64,000 bases of DNA, from positions 2,145,652 through 2,209,651 of the forward strand of contig NZ_KB899241.1 in the NCBI RefSeq assembly GCF_000378125.1. The letters are read 5' to 3'. Of this stretch, positions 25,921 to 34,481 are shown one piece after another (position 1 is the first letter of the stretch; every line of letters begins with the position of its first letter). The translations under genes and the position numbers were made by a program. The notes beneath the pieces were generated by a model, which saw only the letters and a program-made list of their open reading frames with translations, searched no databases and was not told the DNA's origin. This DNA comes from Rudaea cellulosilytica DSM 22992 (GTDB taxonomy: Bacteria; Pseudomonadota; Gammaproteobacteria; Xanthomonadales; Rhodanobacteraceae).

Positions 25921-25934
25921 TTGATCTCGATCAA
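25921..25934 (+). promoter_or_regulatory. Consensus FNR box upstream of ccoN
   Basis: TTGAT-CTCG-ATCAA, exact consensus, centred about 65 nt before ATG 25992. cbb3 oxidase operons are classic FNR/ANR/FixK targets, which makes this the anchor for reading the other boxes in the region. Confidence 0.9.
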
Positions 25935-25991
25935 GAGCAGCCATCCAAGCTCGCCGCACACTGCCGTCCGCAGAAACTTGGCGGAGCGGGC

Positions 25992-27416
25992 ATGGAAACT
26001 TTGCAGACGTACAACGACAAGGTCGTGCGGCAGTTCACTGTCGCGACGATTCTTTGGGGCATCGTCGGTATGGCAGTCGGGGCGTTCATCGCCGCGCAAC
26101 TCGCCTGGCCGGCATTGAACTTCGACATTCCGTATCTCACCTACAGCCGGCTGCGGCCGCTGCACACGAACGCGGTGATCTTCGCCTTCGGCGGTTGTGC
26201 GCTGATGGCAACCGCGTTCTACGTCGTGCAGCGTACCTGCCAGGTACGGCTGTTCTCGGACAAGCTCGCAGCGTTCGTGTTCTGGGGCTGGCAGCTCGTC
26301 ATCGTCTCGGCGGCGATCACACTGCCGCTCGGCATCACTCAGGGCAAGGAATACGCCGAGCTCGAGTGGCCGATCGACCTGCTCATCGCGGTCGTCTGGG
26401 TGGCGTTCGGCATCGTCTTCTTCGGCACGATCGTCAAACGACGGGTGAAACACATCTACGTCGCCAACTGGTTCTACGGCGCCTTCATCATCACCGTGGC
26501 GGTGCTGCACATCGTCAACAACCTCGCGATCCCGGTGTCGCTGTGGAAGTCGTACCCGATCTACTCGGGCGCGGTCGATGCGATGGTGCAGTGGTGGTAC
26601 GGGCACAACGCGGTCGGCTTTTTCCTCACCGCCGGCTTCCTCGGCATGATGTACTACTACGTGCCGAAGCAGGCGCAGCGGCCGGTCTATTCGTATCGCC
26701 TGTCGGTCGTGCATTTCTGGGCGTTGATCTCGGTCTACATGTGGGCTGGGCCGCACCACCTGCAGTACACCGCACTGCCCGACTGGGCGCAATCGCTCGG
26801 CATGGTGTTCTCGCTGATCCTGCTCGCGCCGTCGTGGGGCGGCATGATCAACGGCATGATGACGCTGTCCGGCGCGTGGCACAAACTACGCACCGACCCG
26901 ATCCTGAAATTCATGATCGTGGCCTTGTCGTTCTACGGCATGTCGACCTTCGAGGGGCCGATGATGTCGATCAAGACGGTCAACTCGCTCTCGCACTACA
27001 CCGACTGGACGATCGGACATGTGCACGCCGGCGCGCTCGGCTGGGTCGCCTTCATCAGCATCGGCTCGCTCTACTGCATGATCCCGCGCCTGCTGAATCT
27101 GCCGGCCATGTATTCGACGCGCGCGATCGATCTGCATTTCTGGATCGCCACGATCGGCGTGGTCGTCTACATCGCCTCGATGTGGATCGCCGGCGTTATG
27201 CAGGGCCTGATGTGGCGCGCGACGAACACCGACGGCACGCTGACCTACACCTTCGTCGAATCGCTCGCACAGACCTATCCGTACTACGTCACTCGCCTGG
27301 TCGGCGGCCTGCTCGTGCTCAGCGGCATGTTCATCATGGCCTGGAACGTCGCCAAGACCTGGGCGATGGCGCGGCAGCCCGCAGCCGTGCCGATTCCCAT
27401 CGCCGTCGCCGCCTGA
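25992..27416 (+). CDS. ccoN: Cytochrome cbb3 oxidase subunit I
   Basis: A 474-residue, 12-helix haem-copper oxidase core. Visible ligands are His-58 (RLRPLHTN, low-spin haem), His-205 (WWYGHNAVG, CuB), the pair His-255/His-256 (GPHHLQYT, CuB), and His-343/His-345 (GHVHAGALG, haem). Tyr-249 lies 44 residues after His-205, the spacing of the cross-linked Tyr-His pair in cbb3 enzymes. It reduces oxygen with high affinity and pumps protons. First gene of a run in which nearly every following gene overlaps by 4 nt. Confidence 0.97.
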   Translation: METLQTYNDKVVRQFTVATILWGIVGMAVGAFIAAQLAWPALNFDIPYLTYSRLRPLHTNAVIFAFGGCALMATAFYVVQRTCQVRLFSDKLAAFVFWGWQLVIVSAAITLPLGITQGKEYAELEWPIDLLIAVVWVAFGIVFFGTIVKRRVKHIYVANWFYGAFIITVAVLHIVNNLAIPVSLWKSYPIYSGAVDAMVQWWYGHNAVGFFLTAGFLGMMYYYVPKQAQRPVYSYRLSVVHFWALISVYMWAGPHHLQYTALPDWAQSLGMVFSLILLAPSWGGMINGMMTLSGAWHKLRTDPILKFMIVALSFYGMSTFEGPMMSIKTVNSLSHYTDWTIGHVHAGALGWVAFISIGSLYCMIPRLLNLPAMYSTRAIDLHFWIATIGVVVYIASMWIAGVMQGLMWRATNTDGTLTYTFVESLAQTYPYYVTRLVGGLLVLSGMFIMAWNVAKTWAMARQPAAVPIPIAVAA

Positions 27417-27428
27417 GGACCTATTCCG

Positions 27429-28043
27429 ATGAATCACGCAATCCTTGAAAAGAATATCGGCCTGATGGCGGTGCTGGTCGCGGTCGTCATCGCGGTCGGC
27501 GGCCTGGTCGAGATCGTGCCACTGATGTTCCAGGCACAGGTGATCGAGCCAGCACCGGGCCTCAAGCCCTATCCACCGCTGGAGCTTGCCGGCCGCGACG
27601 TCTACGTACGCGAAGGCTGCTACAACTGCCATTCGCAGATGATCCGCACGCTCGCCTCCGAAGTGCAGCGCTACGGCCATTATTCCGTCGCCGGCGAATC
27701 GGTGTACGACCGCCCGTTCCAGTGGGGCAGCAAGCGCACCGGGCCCGACCTCGCCCGCGTCGGCGGACGCTACAGCGACGACTGGCATCGCGTGCATCTG
27801 GTCAATCCGCGCAACGTCGTCCCCGAATCGAACATGCCGGGCTTTCCATGGCTCGCGCAGAACAAGCTCTCGGCGGATGACATCAGCGCCCACATGCGCG
27901 GACTAGCCCGCCTCGGTGATCCGTACACGCAGGCCGACTTCGACGGCGCCGCCGCCGCAGTCAGCGGCAAGACGGAAATGGACGCCCTGGTCGCCTATCT
28001 GCAGGGGCTCGGCAAGTTCGGACCGAAGGAGACACAGCCATGA
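27429..28043 (+). CDS. ccoO: Cytochrome cbb3 oxidase subunit II (mono-haem c)
   Basis: A 204-residue protein with an N-terminal membrane anchor (about 10-35) and one haem c site CYNCH at 64-68 in [17 protein letters not shown] Met ligand is likely in [10 protein letters not shown]. Motifs [22 protein letters not shown] and [10 protein letters not shown] are typical of CcoO/FixO. It passes electrons from CcoP to CcoN on the periplasmic side. The stop overlaps the ccoQ start. Confidence 0.97.
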   Translation: MNHAILEKNIGLMAVLVAVVIAVGGLVEIVPLMFQAQVIEPAPGLKPYPPLELAGRDVYVREGCYNCHSQMIRTLASEVQRYGHYSVAGESVYDRPFQWGSKRTGPDLARVGGRYSDDWHRVHLVNPRNVVPESNMPGFPWLAQNKLSADDISAHMRGLARLGDPYTQADFDGAAAAVSGKTEMDALVAYLQGLGKFGPKETQP

Positions 28044-28195
28044 TGATCGGCATCCTCACCGCCATCCTCCTCGCGATGTATCTCGGCATCGTCATCTGGG
28101 CCTACAGCGGCCGGCGCCGCTCCGACTTCGCCGCCGCGGCGCAGCTGCCGCTCACCGAAGGCGCCATCGACAACTCATCGGAGCCGCAGGCATGA
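28040..28195 (+). CDS. ccoQ: Cytochrome cbb3 oxidase small subunit CcoQ/FixQ
   Basis: A 51-residue protein from ATG 28040 (or 28043, since the start is ATGATG). It has one membrane helix, [20 protein letters not shown], followed by the basic stop GRRR and an acidic soluble tail, as in CcoQ. It overlaps ccoO by 4 nt and ccoP by 4 nt (ATGA at 28192). CcoQ stabilises the oxidase and helps CcoP assembly. Short enough to be missed by automated calling. Confidence 0.88.
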   Translation: MMIGILTAILLAMYLGIVIWAYSGRRRSDFAAAAQLPLTEGAIDNSSEPQA

Positions 28196-29148
28196 GCGCC
28201 TTCTGGAACTGGTACATCGTCCTCTTCGTCGCCGCCAACGTCGTCGGTATCGTCTGGCTGCTGCTCGCGACCGCGCGGCGCAAGCGCGGCGACATCGAGC
28301 AGGCCACGACCGGCCACGTCTGGGACGAGGATCTGCAGGAACTCAACAACCCGCTGCCGCTATGGTGGCTCGGCCTGTTCCTTATCTCCGTCGTGTTCAG
28401 CGGCTGCTATCTGGCGTTCTATCCCGGCCTGGGGGCGAACGCGGGCGTGCTCGGCTGGACGTCGGACAAAGAAGTGGCCGCCGATCTCGCCGACAACAAC
28501 CGCAAGCTGGAGGCCGTGTTCGCGCGCTTCCGCGACCAGCCGATCGAACATCTGGAGCATGATCAGCAAGCGCTGACTCTGGGTCACAACGTCTTCGTCA
28601 ACAACTGCGCCGCCTGCCATGGCTCGGACGCGCGCGGTGCGAAGGGCTATCCGAACCTCACCGACAACGACTGGCTGTATGGCGGCGCGCCGGACACGGT
28701 CGTCGCGACGATCGCCAAGGGCCGCAACGGCGTGATGCCGCCGTGGGGACCGGTGCTCGGCGACCAGGGTGTCGAGGAAGTGGCGAACTACGTGCTGATG
28801 CTGTCGGGACAAAAAGCCGACGCGACGCTCGCGGCCGCCGGCAAGGCGCGTTTCGCGACGACCTGCGTCGCCTGTCACGGTCCCGAAGGCAAGGGCAATC
28901 CCGCGCTCGGCGCACCGAACCTCACCGACAACATCTGGCTCTACGGCAACACGCTCGAGGAAATCAAGGCGACGATCAAGAACGGGCGCAACGGCCGCAT
29001 GCCGGCCTGGGAAAACGTGCTGGGCGCGGATCGCGTGCGTCTCGCTGCGGTATGGGTGCTCGCGCAGGCGCCGCACGTCGAGACAAGTTCCGCTCCGGTG
29101 GCTGCTGCCGCGCCCGCCGCGCCCGCTGGCGAAGCGAAACAGCCGTGA
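28192..29148 (+). CDS. ccoP: Cytochrome cbb3 oxidase subunit III (di-haem c)
   Basis: ATG 28192 ([11 protein letters not shown]) overlaps the ccoQ stop and gives 318 residues. Two N-terminal membrane helices (about 5-26 and 57-78), WDEDLQELNNPLPLWW between them as in all CcoP, then two cytochrome c domains: CAACH (139-143) with later VMPPWGP, and CVACH (225-229) with RMPAWEN supplying Met ligands. It accepts electrons from the bc1 complex or cytochrome c. The C-terminal Ala/Pro tail is unstructured. Confidence 0.96.
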   Translation: MSAFWNWYIVLFVAANVVGIVWLLLATARRKRGDIEQATTGHVWDEDLQELNNPLPLWWLGLFLISVVFSGCYLAFYPGLGANAGVLGWTSDKEVAADLADNNRKLEAVFARFRDQPIEHLEHDQQALTLGHNVFVNNCAACHGSDARGAKGYPNLTDNDWLYGGAPDTVVATIAKGRNGVMPPWGPVLGDQGVEEVANYVLMLSGQKADATLAAAGKARFATTCVACHGPEGKGNPALGAPNLTDNIWLYGNTLEEIKATIKNGRNGRMPAWENVLGADRVRLAAVWVLAQAPHVETSSAPVAAAAPAAPAGEAKQP

Positions 29149-29426
29149 ACCGGATCGTGCCGGCCCCTGTCGACCGCGAGACGAACGATCGCCTCGCGCT
29201 CGCCGGCGCGATCGCGTGGCCATCGTTCTTCGCTGCCGGCGTCGCGACGATGGTGTTCTTCGCCCTCATCGATCCCGATGAACTGTTCAACGCTGCGTGG
29301 CCGCATATTTTGTTGCCGCGCGAATTCGCCTACACGCTGGGCTTCTTCGTGTTCTGGACGGCGACGCTCGGCGCGAGCAGTTTCACCGCGCTGCTGCTGC
29401 GCCGGCCGAAGGATGCGCAGCCGTGA
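29145..29426 (+). CDS. Small two-helix membrane protein in the cco operon
   Basis: GTG 29145 overlaps the ccoP stop and its own stop overlaps the ccoG start, so it is translationally coupled on both sides. The 93-residue protein has two membrane helices (AIAWPSFFAAGVATMVFFALI and FAYTLGFFVFWTATLGASSF) joined by an acidic loop DPDELFNAAWP, and a basic end. No known cbb3 gene has this pattern to my knowledge, though similar frames occur at this position in gamma- and betaproteobacterial cco operons. An oxidase assembly or accessory role is inferred. Confidence 0.75.
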   Translation: MNRIVPAPVDRETNDRLALAGAIAWPSFFAAGVATMVFFALIDPDELFNAAWPHILLPREFAYTLGFFVFWTATLGASSFTALLLRRPKDAQP

Positions 29427-30808
29427 AACCGCTGCCCAAGCTCGTGCTCGTCGACGATTCGCTCTATGCCGCGCAGGCAAAAATATACCCGCGCGAAATC
29501 GAAGGCCGTTTCGCGCGCCTGCGCACGATCGCCGTGTTCGCCCTGCTCGGCGTGTTCTACCTGTTCCCGTGGCTGCGCTGGGACGGTCGCCAGGCCGTAC
29601 TGTTCGATCTGCCGGCGCGCAAGTTCTATATCTTCGGCCTGACCTTCTGGCCGCAGGACTTCTTCTGGCTCGCCTGGCTCCTGATCATCGCCGGCGTCAG
29701 CCTGTTCTTCGTCACGGCGTTGGCCGGACGCCTGTGGTGCGGCTATGCCTGCCCGCAAACCGTGTGGACTGAGGTGTTCCTGTGGATCGAGCGGGCCTGC
29801 GAAGGCCGGCGCAACCAGCGCATCAAGCTCGATGCCGCGCCCTGGAACACGGAGAAGCTGCTGCGCAAAGGGGCCAAGCAACTGCTCTGGATCGGCTTCG
29901 CCGCATGGACCGGCTTCACTTTCGTCGGTTTTTTCACGCCGATTACTGATCTCGCGCGCGAGACTGTCCACTTTACGTTGAGCGGGTGGGAAACGTTCTG
30001 GATCGTCTTCTACGGCTTCGCCACCTATGGCAACGCCGGTTTCCTGCGCGAACAGGTGTGCAAGTACATGTGCCCCTACGCGCGCTTCCAGAGCGCGATG
30101 TTCGACAAAGATACGTTGATCGTTTCCTACGACGTGGCGCGTGGTGAACTGCGCGGCGCGCGCAAGCGCAACGCCGATCCGAAAGCGCTCGGTCTCGGCG
30201 ACTGCGTGGACTGCGACGCCTGCGTGCAGGTGTGCCCGACCGGCATCGACATCCGCGACGGATTGCAGATCGAATGCATCGCCTGCGCCTCGTGCATCGA
30301 CGCCTGCGATGCGGTGATGGACAAGATGGGCTACGCCCGCGGCCTCGTCGGCTATACGACCGAGAACCTCCGCGCCGGCAAGCCGCTGCGCCTGCTGCGC
30401 TTGCGTACTTTGCTCTACGGTGGCCTGCTCGCCTTTCTGCTCGGCACCTTCGTCTGGGGTGTCGCGCATCGCGCGCCGCTGATCGTCGAGGTGCTGCGCG
30501 ACCGCAACGCGCTCTATCGGCGCAGCGCCGACGGCGCGATCGAGAACAGCTACACCGTCAAACTGGTCAACAAGACACAGGCAGCGCAGCGCGTGCGCCT
30601 CACCGTAGTCGACGATCCACGCGTCACGATCGCCGATCGCAGCGATGTCGCGCTGCCGCCCGGCGAAGTGACGAGCGTGCCGCTGACCCTGCGCGCCGTA
30701 AGCCCTGATTTCAGCGGCATGGTCCGCATCAAGCTTGCCGCGCGCGACGACGCCAGTGGGGTCGCGGCCACACAGACTGCGCAGTTCTTCGTTCCGGAGA
30801 AGCCATGA
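29423..30808 (+). CDS. ccoG: cbb3 oxidase accessory iron-sulfur protein CcoG (RdxA/FixG)
   Basis: GTG 29423 overlaps the previous stop. The 461-residue protein has five hydrophobic segments, the WCGYACPQTVWTE motif, KYMCPYARFQ, and two ferredoxin-like clusters CVDCDACVQVCP and CIACASCIDACD at roughly 255-295, then a periplasmic Ig-like C-terminal domain. CcoG acts as a copper(II) reductase or electron donor in cbb3 copper supply. Fully conserved order with the copper ATPase two genes on. Confidence 0.96.
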   Translation: MKPLPKLVLVDDSLYAAQAKIYPREIEGRFARLRTIAVFALLGVFYLFPWLRWDGRQAVLFDLPARKFYIFGLTFWPQDFFWLAWLLIIAGVSLFFVTALAGRLWCGYACPQTVWTEVFLWIERACEGRRNQRIKLDAAPWNTEKLLRKGAKQLLWIGFAAWTGFTFVGFFTPITDLARETVHFTLSGWETFWIVFYGFATYGNAGFLREQVCKYMCPYARFQSAMFDKDTLIVSYDVARGELRGARKRNADPKALGLGDCVDCDACVQVCPTGIDIRDGLQIECIACASCIDACDAVMDKMGYARGLVGYTTENLRAGKPLRLLRLRTLLYGGLLAFLLGTFVWGVAHRAPLIVEVLRDRNALYRRSADGAIENSYTVKLVNKTQAAQRVRLTVVDDPRVTIADRSDVALPPGEVTSVPLTLRAVSPDFSGMVRIKLAARDDASGVAATQTAQFFVPEKP

Positions 30809-31056
30809 ACACCGAAGCATACGAAAGCAAAGGCAACCGCAGTCTCCATTTGCGCGGCGCCGATCCGAATCGGTGGTACCGCGTGCCCGAAGTCTGGCTG
30901 ATCCTTACGCTCATCGGCAGCGCGATGGCCGGCTCGCTCGCCCTCGTCGCGACCGCGCTGCATCATCGCGACGAGCTCGTCGTCGCGCACCGTCCGATCG
31001 CCAGTCCGCTGCCGCCCTCGCATGCGCAGCGGCCGGCAGACGACGCGACGCCCTGA
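30805..31056 (+). CDS. Short FixH/CcoH-position membrane protein
   Basis: An 83-residue protein overlapping ccoG by 4 nt. It has one membrane helix (VWLILTLIGSAMAGSLALVATAL) and a periplasmic-side tail with HHRDELVV, followed by a Pro-rich end. FixH/CcoH sits at this place between ccoG and ccoI, and starts with a similar RWYRVPEVWLI segment, but usual FixH is about twice as long with a C-terminal beta domain. This looks like a shortened version that keeps only the membrane anchor. Confidence 0.7.
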   Translation: MNTEAYESKGNRSLHLRGADPNRWYRVPEVWLILTLIGSAMAGSLALVATALHHRDELVVAHRPIASPLPPSHAQRPADDATP

Positions 31057-31068
31057 TCCGGCGGCGAC

Positions 31069-33513
31069 GTGTCGCGCACTTGCTTCCATTGCGGTGAGGC
31101 CATTCCGCGCGGCGTTGAGCTCGGCGCGCGCGTGAACGGCACCACTCAGCCGGTCTGCTGCATCGGCTGCCAGGCTGCGGCCGAATGGATCGCTACGCTC
31201 GGCCTCGGCGACTACTACCGGCTGCGCAACATGCCCGCCGAACGCGCGGTCGAAGCCGCCGATTATTCCGCGTGGGATCGGCCGCAGCTGCAACGCCTGT
31301 ACGTCCACAATAGCGCCGATGGCAGCGCGGAGGTATGTGTGCTCGTCGAAGGCCTGCGCTGCGCCGCATGCTCGTGGCTCATCGACCGGGCGTTGCGTGA
31401 CTTGAGCGGCGTTCGCGCGGTCGAGGTGAATCCGGGCGCGCGCCGCGTGCGCATCGTCTGGACGCGCGACGACATCACCTTGAGCGCGATCCTGCATCGC
31501 CTCGCGCAACTGGGTTACGTCCCGCATCCGTGCAACGCGCAAGCACTCGATGCGTTGGATCAGCGCGAAGCGCGCACCGCGCTGAAGCGCCTCGTCGTCG
31601 CCGGGCTCGGCATGATGCAGGCGATGATGTACGCGGTGACGCTGTACGCCGGCGCCTTCGAAGGTATCGATCCGTCGACGCGCGATTTCTTCCGTTGGAT
31701 CGGCCTGCTCGTCACTACGCCGGTCGTGGTCTACGCAGCGCAGCCGTTCTTCGCCGGCGCCTGGCGCGAGCTGCGCGCCCGCTCGCTCGGCATGGACACG
31801 ACGATTGCACTCGCCATCGCGCTGATCTATCTCGCCAGCCTCTACGAAACCGTGACCGGTGGCGCCGAGGTCTACTTCGATTCGGCGAGCATGTTCGTCT
31901 TTCTCCTGCTCGGTGGCCGCTATCTGGAAATGCGCGCACGCCGGCGTGCGGCCGACGTGGTCGACGCCCTCGCGCGCCTGCAGCCTGCGCTGGCACTGCG
32001 TCGCCGCACGGACGGCGCGCTGGAAACCGTCGGTGTGCACGAACTCGAAGCGGGCGATGTCGTCGTCGTCGCCGAGGGTGCGGCGATGCCGGCCGACGGC
32101 ACGCTGCTCGGCAAGGCCTGCGAGGTCGACGAATCCCTGCTCACCGGCGAGTCCACACCACGCACGCGTCGGCGCGGCGAAGCGCTGATCGCCGGCAGCG
32201 TGGTCCGCTCCGGGCCGGTCGAAATGCGCGTCGCCCATGTCGGCGCGGACACGGTGCTGTCTTCGATCGTGCGGCTGATCGAACGTGCGCAGAGCGAACG
32301 CCCGCATGCCGCAGTGCTCGGCGATCGCATCGCCGCGCGCTTCGTCGGCGGCGTGCTTGCGTTGACCGCGCTCACCGCGGCAGCATGGTTTTACGTCGAT
32401 CCGTCGCGCACCTTTGCCGCTTCGCTTGCGGTGCTCGTCGTCGCCTGCCCATGCGCGTTTGCGCTGTCCGTGCCGGTCACCTACCTGCGCGCGGCTTCGG
32501 CACTGGCCCGCATCGGCGTGCTGATGCCTAAGTCCGACGCGCTCGAAAAGCTCGCCCGCGTCGATCGCGTCGTCTTCGACAAGACCGGCACGCTCACGCG
32601 CGATCGCCTCGAACTCGTCGGCGTCGAAGTCGCCGCGGGGCGTTCGATCAACGAATGCCTGCGCATCGCCGCCGCGCTCGAGTTTGGCAGCACCCATCCG
32701 TTCGCGGCGGCGATTCGCGAAGCCGTGTCGACGGAGCGATCGATCCCGGAAGCCGAATCGCTGCGAACGGTCGCCGGTGCCGGCATCGAAGGCCGCATCG
32801 CCGGGCAGCGCTATCGCATCGGCCGCGCCGACTTCGCCCTGGCGCTGTCGGCAGGGACGACCGACGACGATAACGTCGTCGTGCTCGCCGACGAGCGCGG
32901 CTCGCTCGCGCACCTGCGCGTGCGCGAAACCTTGCGCGAGGAGGCCGCGGCCGCGATCGCCGCGCTGCGTGAGCAAGGGCTCGAAGTAGCCATGCTGAGC
33001 GGCGACAGCGACGCGCGCGCCCGCGGCATCGCGGTGCGCCTCGACATCACCGACTTCCGCGCACGCGCAACGCCCGAGGCCAAGCTGCACGCACTGGAAC
33101 GCTGGCGCCAAGGCGGCAGTGTCGTGGCGATGGTTGGTGACGGCATCAACGATGCGCCCGTGTTGGCCGGCGCGGATATCGCGATCGCGCTCGGCGGCGG
33201 CACGCAGCTCGCGCAGTCGAGCGCCGATCTCGTGCTCGCCTCCGATCGTCTCGATGCCATACCCGCAGCCCGTTTGCTCGCGCTGACGACGCTGCGCGTG
33301 CTCAGGCAGAACCTCTACTGGGCGGTCGCCTACAACTTCGCCGGCATTCCGCTCGCCGCGTTCGGGCTCGTGCCGCCGTGGCTCGCCGCGATCGGCATGT
33401 CGGCCAGTTCGCTGTTCGTCGTGCTCAATTCGCTGCGCATCGCGCCGCCAAGTTGTTCCGCGGAACGCGTCCAAGCGAGTGCGCCGCCTCTCGCCGGAGC
33501 GGTCCCCGCATGA
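31069..33513 (+). CDS. ccoI: Copper-exporting P-type ATPase CcoI/FixI
   Basis: An 814-residue P1B ATPase from GTG 31069. Order of parts: N-terminal cysteine-rich CFHCGEAIP and CCIGCQAAAEW, heavy-metal domain LRCAACSWLID, eight membrane helices, TGES dephosphorylation motif (DESLLTGESTP), the copper CPC in VVACPCAFALS at about 458-463, DKTGTLT phosphorylation site, HP in STHPFAA, and GDGINDAP. It delivers copper to the periplasmic side for CcoN maturation. CcoI-type N-termini with CxxC are typical. Confidence 0.96.
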   Translation: MSRTCFHCGEAIPRGVELGARVNGTTQPVCCIGCQAAAEWIATLGLGDYYRLRNMPAERAVEAADYSAWDRPQLQRLYVHNSADGSAEVCVLVEGLRCAACSWLIDRALRDLSGVRAVEVNPGARRVRIVWTRDDITLSAILHRLAQLGYVPHPCNAQALDALDQREARTALKRLVVAGLGMMQAMMYAVTLYAGAFEGIDPSTRDFFRWIGLLVTTPVVVYAAQPFFAGAWRELRARSLGMDTTIALAIALIYLASLYETVTGGAEVYFDSASMFVFLLLGGRYLEMRARRRAADVVDALARLQPALALRRRTDGALETVGVHELEAGDVVVVAEGAAMPADGTLLGKACEVDESLLTGESTPRTRRRGEALIAGSVVRSGPVEMRVAHVGADTVLSSIVRLIERAQSERPHAAVLGDRIAARFVGGVLALTALTAAAWFYVDPSRTFAASLAVLVVACPCAFALSVPVTYLRAASALARIGVLMPKSDALEKLARVDRVVFDKTGTLTRDRLELVGVEVAAGRSINECLRIAAALEFGSTHPFAAAIREAVSTERSIPEAESLRTVAGAGIEGRIAGQRYRIGRADFALALSAGTTDDDNVVVLADERGSLAHLRVRETLREEAAAAIAALREQGLEVAMLSGDSDARARGIAVRLDITDFRARATPEAKLHALERWRQGGSVVAMVGDGINDAPVLAGADIAIALGGGTQLAQSSADLVLASDRLDAIPAARLLALTTLRVLRQNLYWAVAYNFAGIPLAAFGLVPPWLAAIGMSASSLFVVLNSLRIAPPSCSAERVQASAPPLAGAVPA

Positions 33514-33689
33514 ACATCATCCTCGTGCTGATTCCGCTGAGTCTGATCCTGCTAGCCGCGGGCATCTGGGCATTCTTCTGGGGCGTCAACCACGCCCAGT
33601 TCGATGATCTCGACACGCCGGCGCTCATCCCGCTTGCGGATGATCCGCCCGCAGTCGCCGCACGACGCGAAGGCGACGTCCCGCCGTGA
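33510..33689 (+). CDS. ccoS: cbb3 oxidase assembly protein CcoS
   Basis: A 59-residue protein from ATG 33510, overlapping the ccoI stop. One membrane helix (IILVLIPLSLILLAAGIWAFFW) followed by the hallmark GVNHAQFDDLDTPA, which in CcoS reads G-x-x-x-Q-F-D-D-L. It is needed for cofactor insertion into CcoN. The acidic tail is slightly longer than usual. Confidence 0.92.
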   Translation: MNIILVLIPLSLILLAAGIWAFFWGVNHAQFDDLDTPALIPLADDPPAVAARREGDVPP

Positions 33690-34414
33690 CTTCGCCGTTC
33701 ACCATCGTCGGTGCGTTCGCCTTCGGCCTGATCGCGAGCGGCCATTGCCTGCTCATGTGCGGCGGCATCGCTGGCGCGCTCGGCGCGGTGACGACACGGC
33801 GCACCGACGCAGGCACACCGTGGCTCCTCCTCTCGGGTTATCAACTCGGCCGCATCACGAGCTATGCCGTCGCCGGCGTCCTCATCGGCAGCATCGGCGC
33901 CGGCATCGTCCAATTCGTCGATCAGGAATCGGTGCGCATCGCGCTGCGCTGGCTCACCGCACTCGTCTTCGCCGCATTGGCGCTCAACCTGTTGCGCAGC
34001 GGCCGCGGCTTCGACTTCGCGCTGGGCCACTCGATCTGGGCGCGGCTCGCGCCGTTCGCGCGGCGCTTCGTACCGGTGCGCACGCTACCGCGCGCATTCG
34101 CCCTCGGCGCGCTGTGGGGCTGGATGCCGTGCGGCCTCGTCTATTCGGTGCTGATCGTCGCCGCGCTCGGTGCCAATCCGCTGCAGAGCGGGGCAATCAT
34201 GCTCGCGTTCGGCCTCGGCACGGTGCCCGCCGTGCTCGCGGGCGCATTCGGCGCGCAGCGCGCGATGCGCTGGCTCGGGCAGCCGCGGCTGCGCACCGGT
34301 GTCGCCGGGCTGTTCTTCGCCTTCGCCGTCCTCACCGCGAGCGGGCCGTGGATTGCCGCGCACGGCATGGCGGCAGCGGCGCGTTGGCTGCCGTTCGACT
34401 GCACGATGCGCTGA
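33686..34414 (+). CDS. SafE/TauE-type membrane protein linked to cbb3 biogenesis
   Basis: GTG 33686 overlaps the ccoS stop. The 242-residue protein has six membrane helices and the COG2836 signature: GHCLLMCGGIAGAL near residue 20, SGYQLGRITSYAVAG, and WGWMPCGLVYS, with paired Met/Cys that may bind copper. The family is fused or linked to copper and cbb3 assembly genes in many proteobacteria. A direct substrate is not known. Last gene of the overlapping cco run that begins at ccoN. Confidence 0.88.
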   Translation: MTSPFTIVGAFAFGLIASGHCLLMCGGIAGALGAVTTRRTDAGTPWLLLSGYQLGRITSYAVAGVLIGSIGAGIVQFVDQESVRIALRWLTALVFAALALNLLRSGRGFDFALGHSIWARLAPFARRFVPVRTLPRAFALGALWGWMPCGLVYSVLIVAALGANPLQSGAIMLAFGLGTVPAVLAGAFGAQRAMRWLGQPRLRTGVAGLFFAFAVLTASGPWIAAHGMAAAARWLPFDCTMR

Positions 34415-34433
34415 GCACGCAGCGCGCGGAAAT

Positions 34434-34447
34434 TTGATCTGGATCAG
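34434..34447 (+). promoter_or_regulatory. FNR-type box directly before hemN
   Basis: TTGAT-CTGG-ATCAG (last base departs from consensus). The centre lies only about 42 nt before ATG 34482, which is the exact class II distance to a transcription start, so transcription would start at or next to the start codon. Confidence 0.78.
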
Positions 34448-34481
34448 TGCCTGGTGGACGGACTTTGCGCACGATCCACGC

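Noticed and set aside
29330-30820. 496-codon minus-strand frame opposite ccoG
   Set aside because: Antisense shadow; ccoG has complete iron-sulfur motifs on the plus strand.
30550-33474. 974-codon open frame on the minus strand opposite ccoI
   Set aside because: It mirrors the strong codon bias of ccoI; its translation is low-complexity Arg/His/Gly-rich with no domain, while the plus strand carries a full P-type ATPase.
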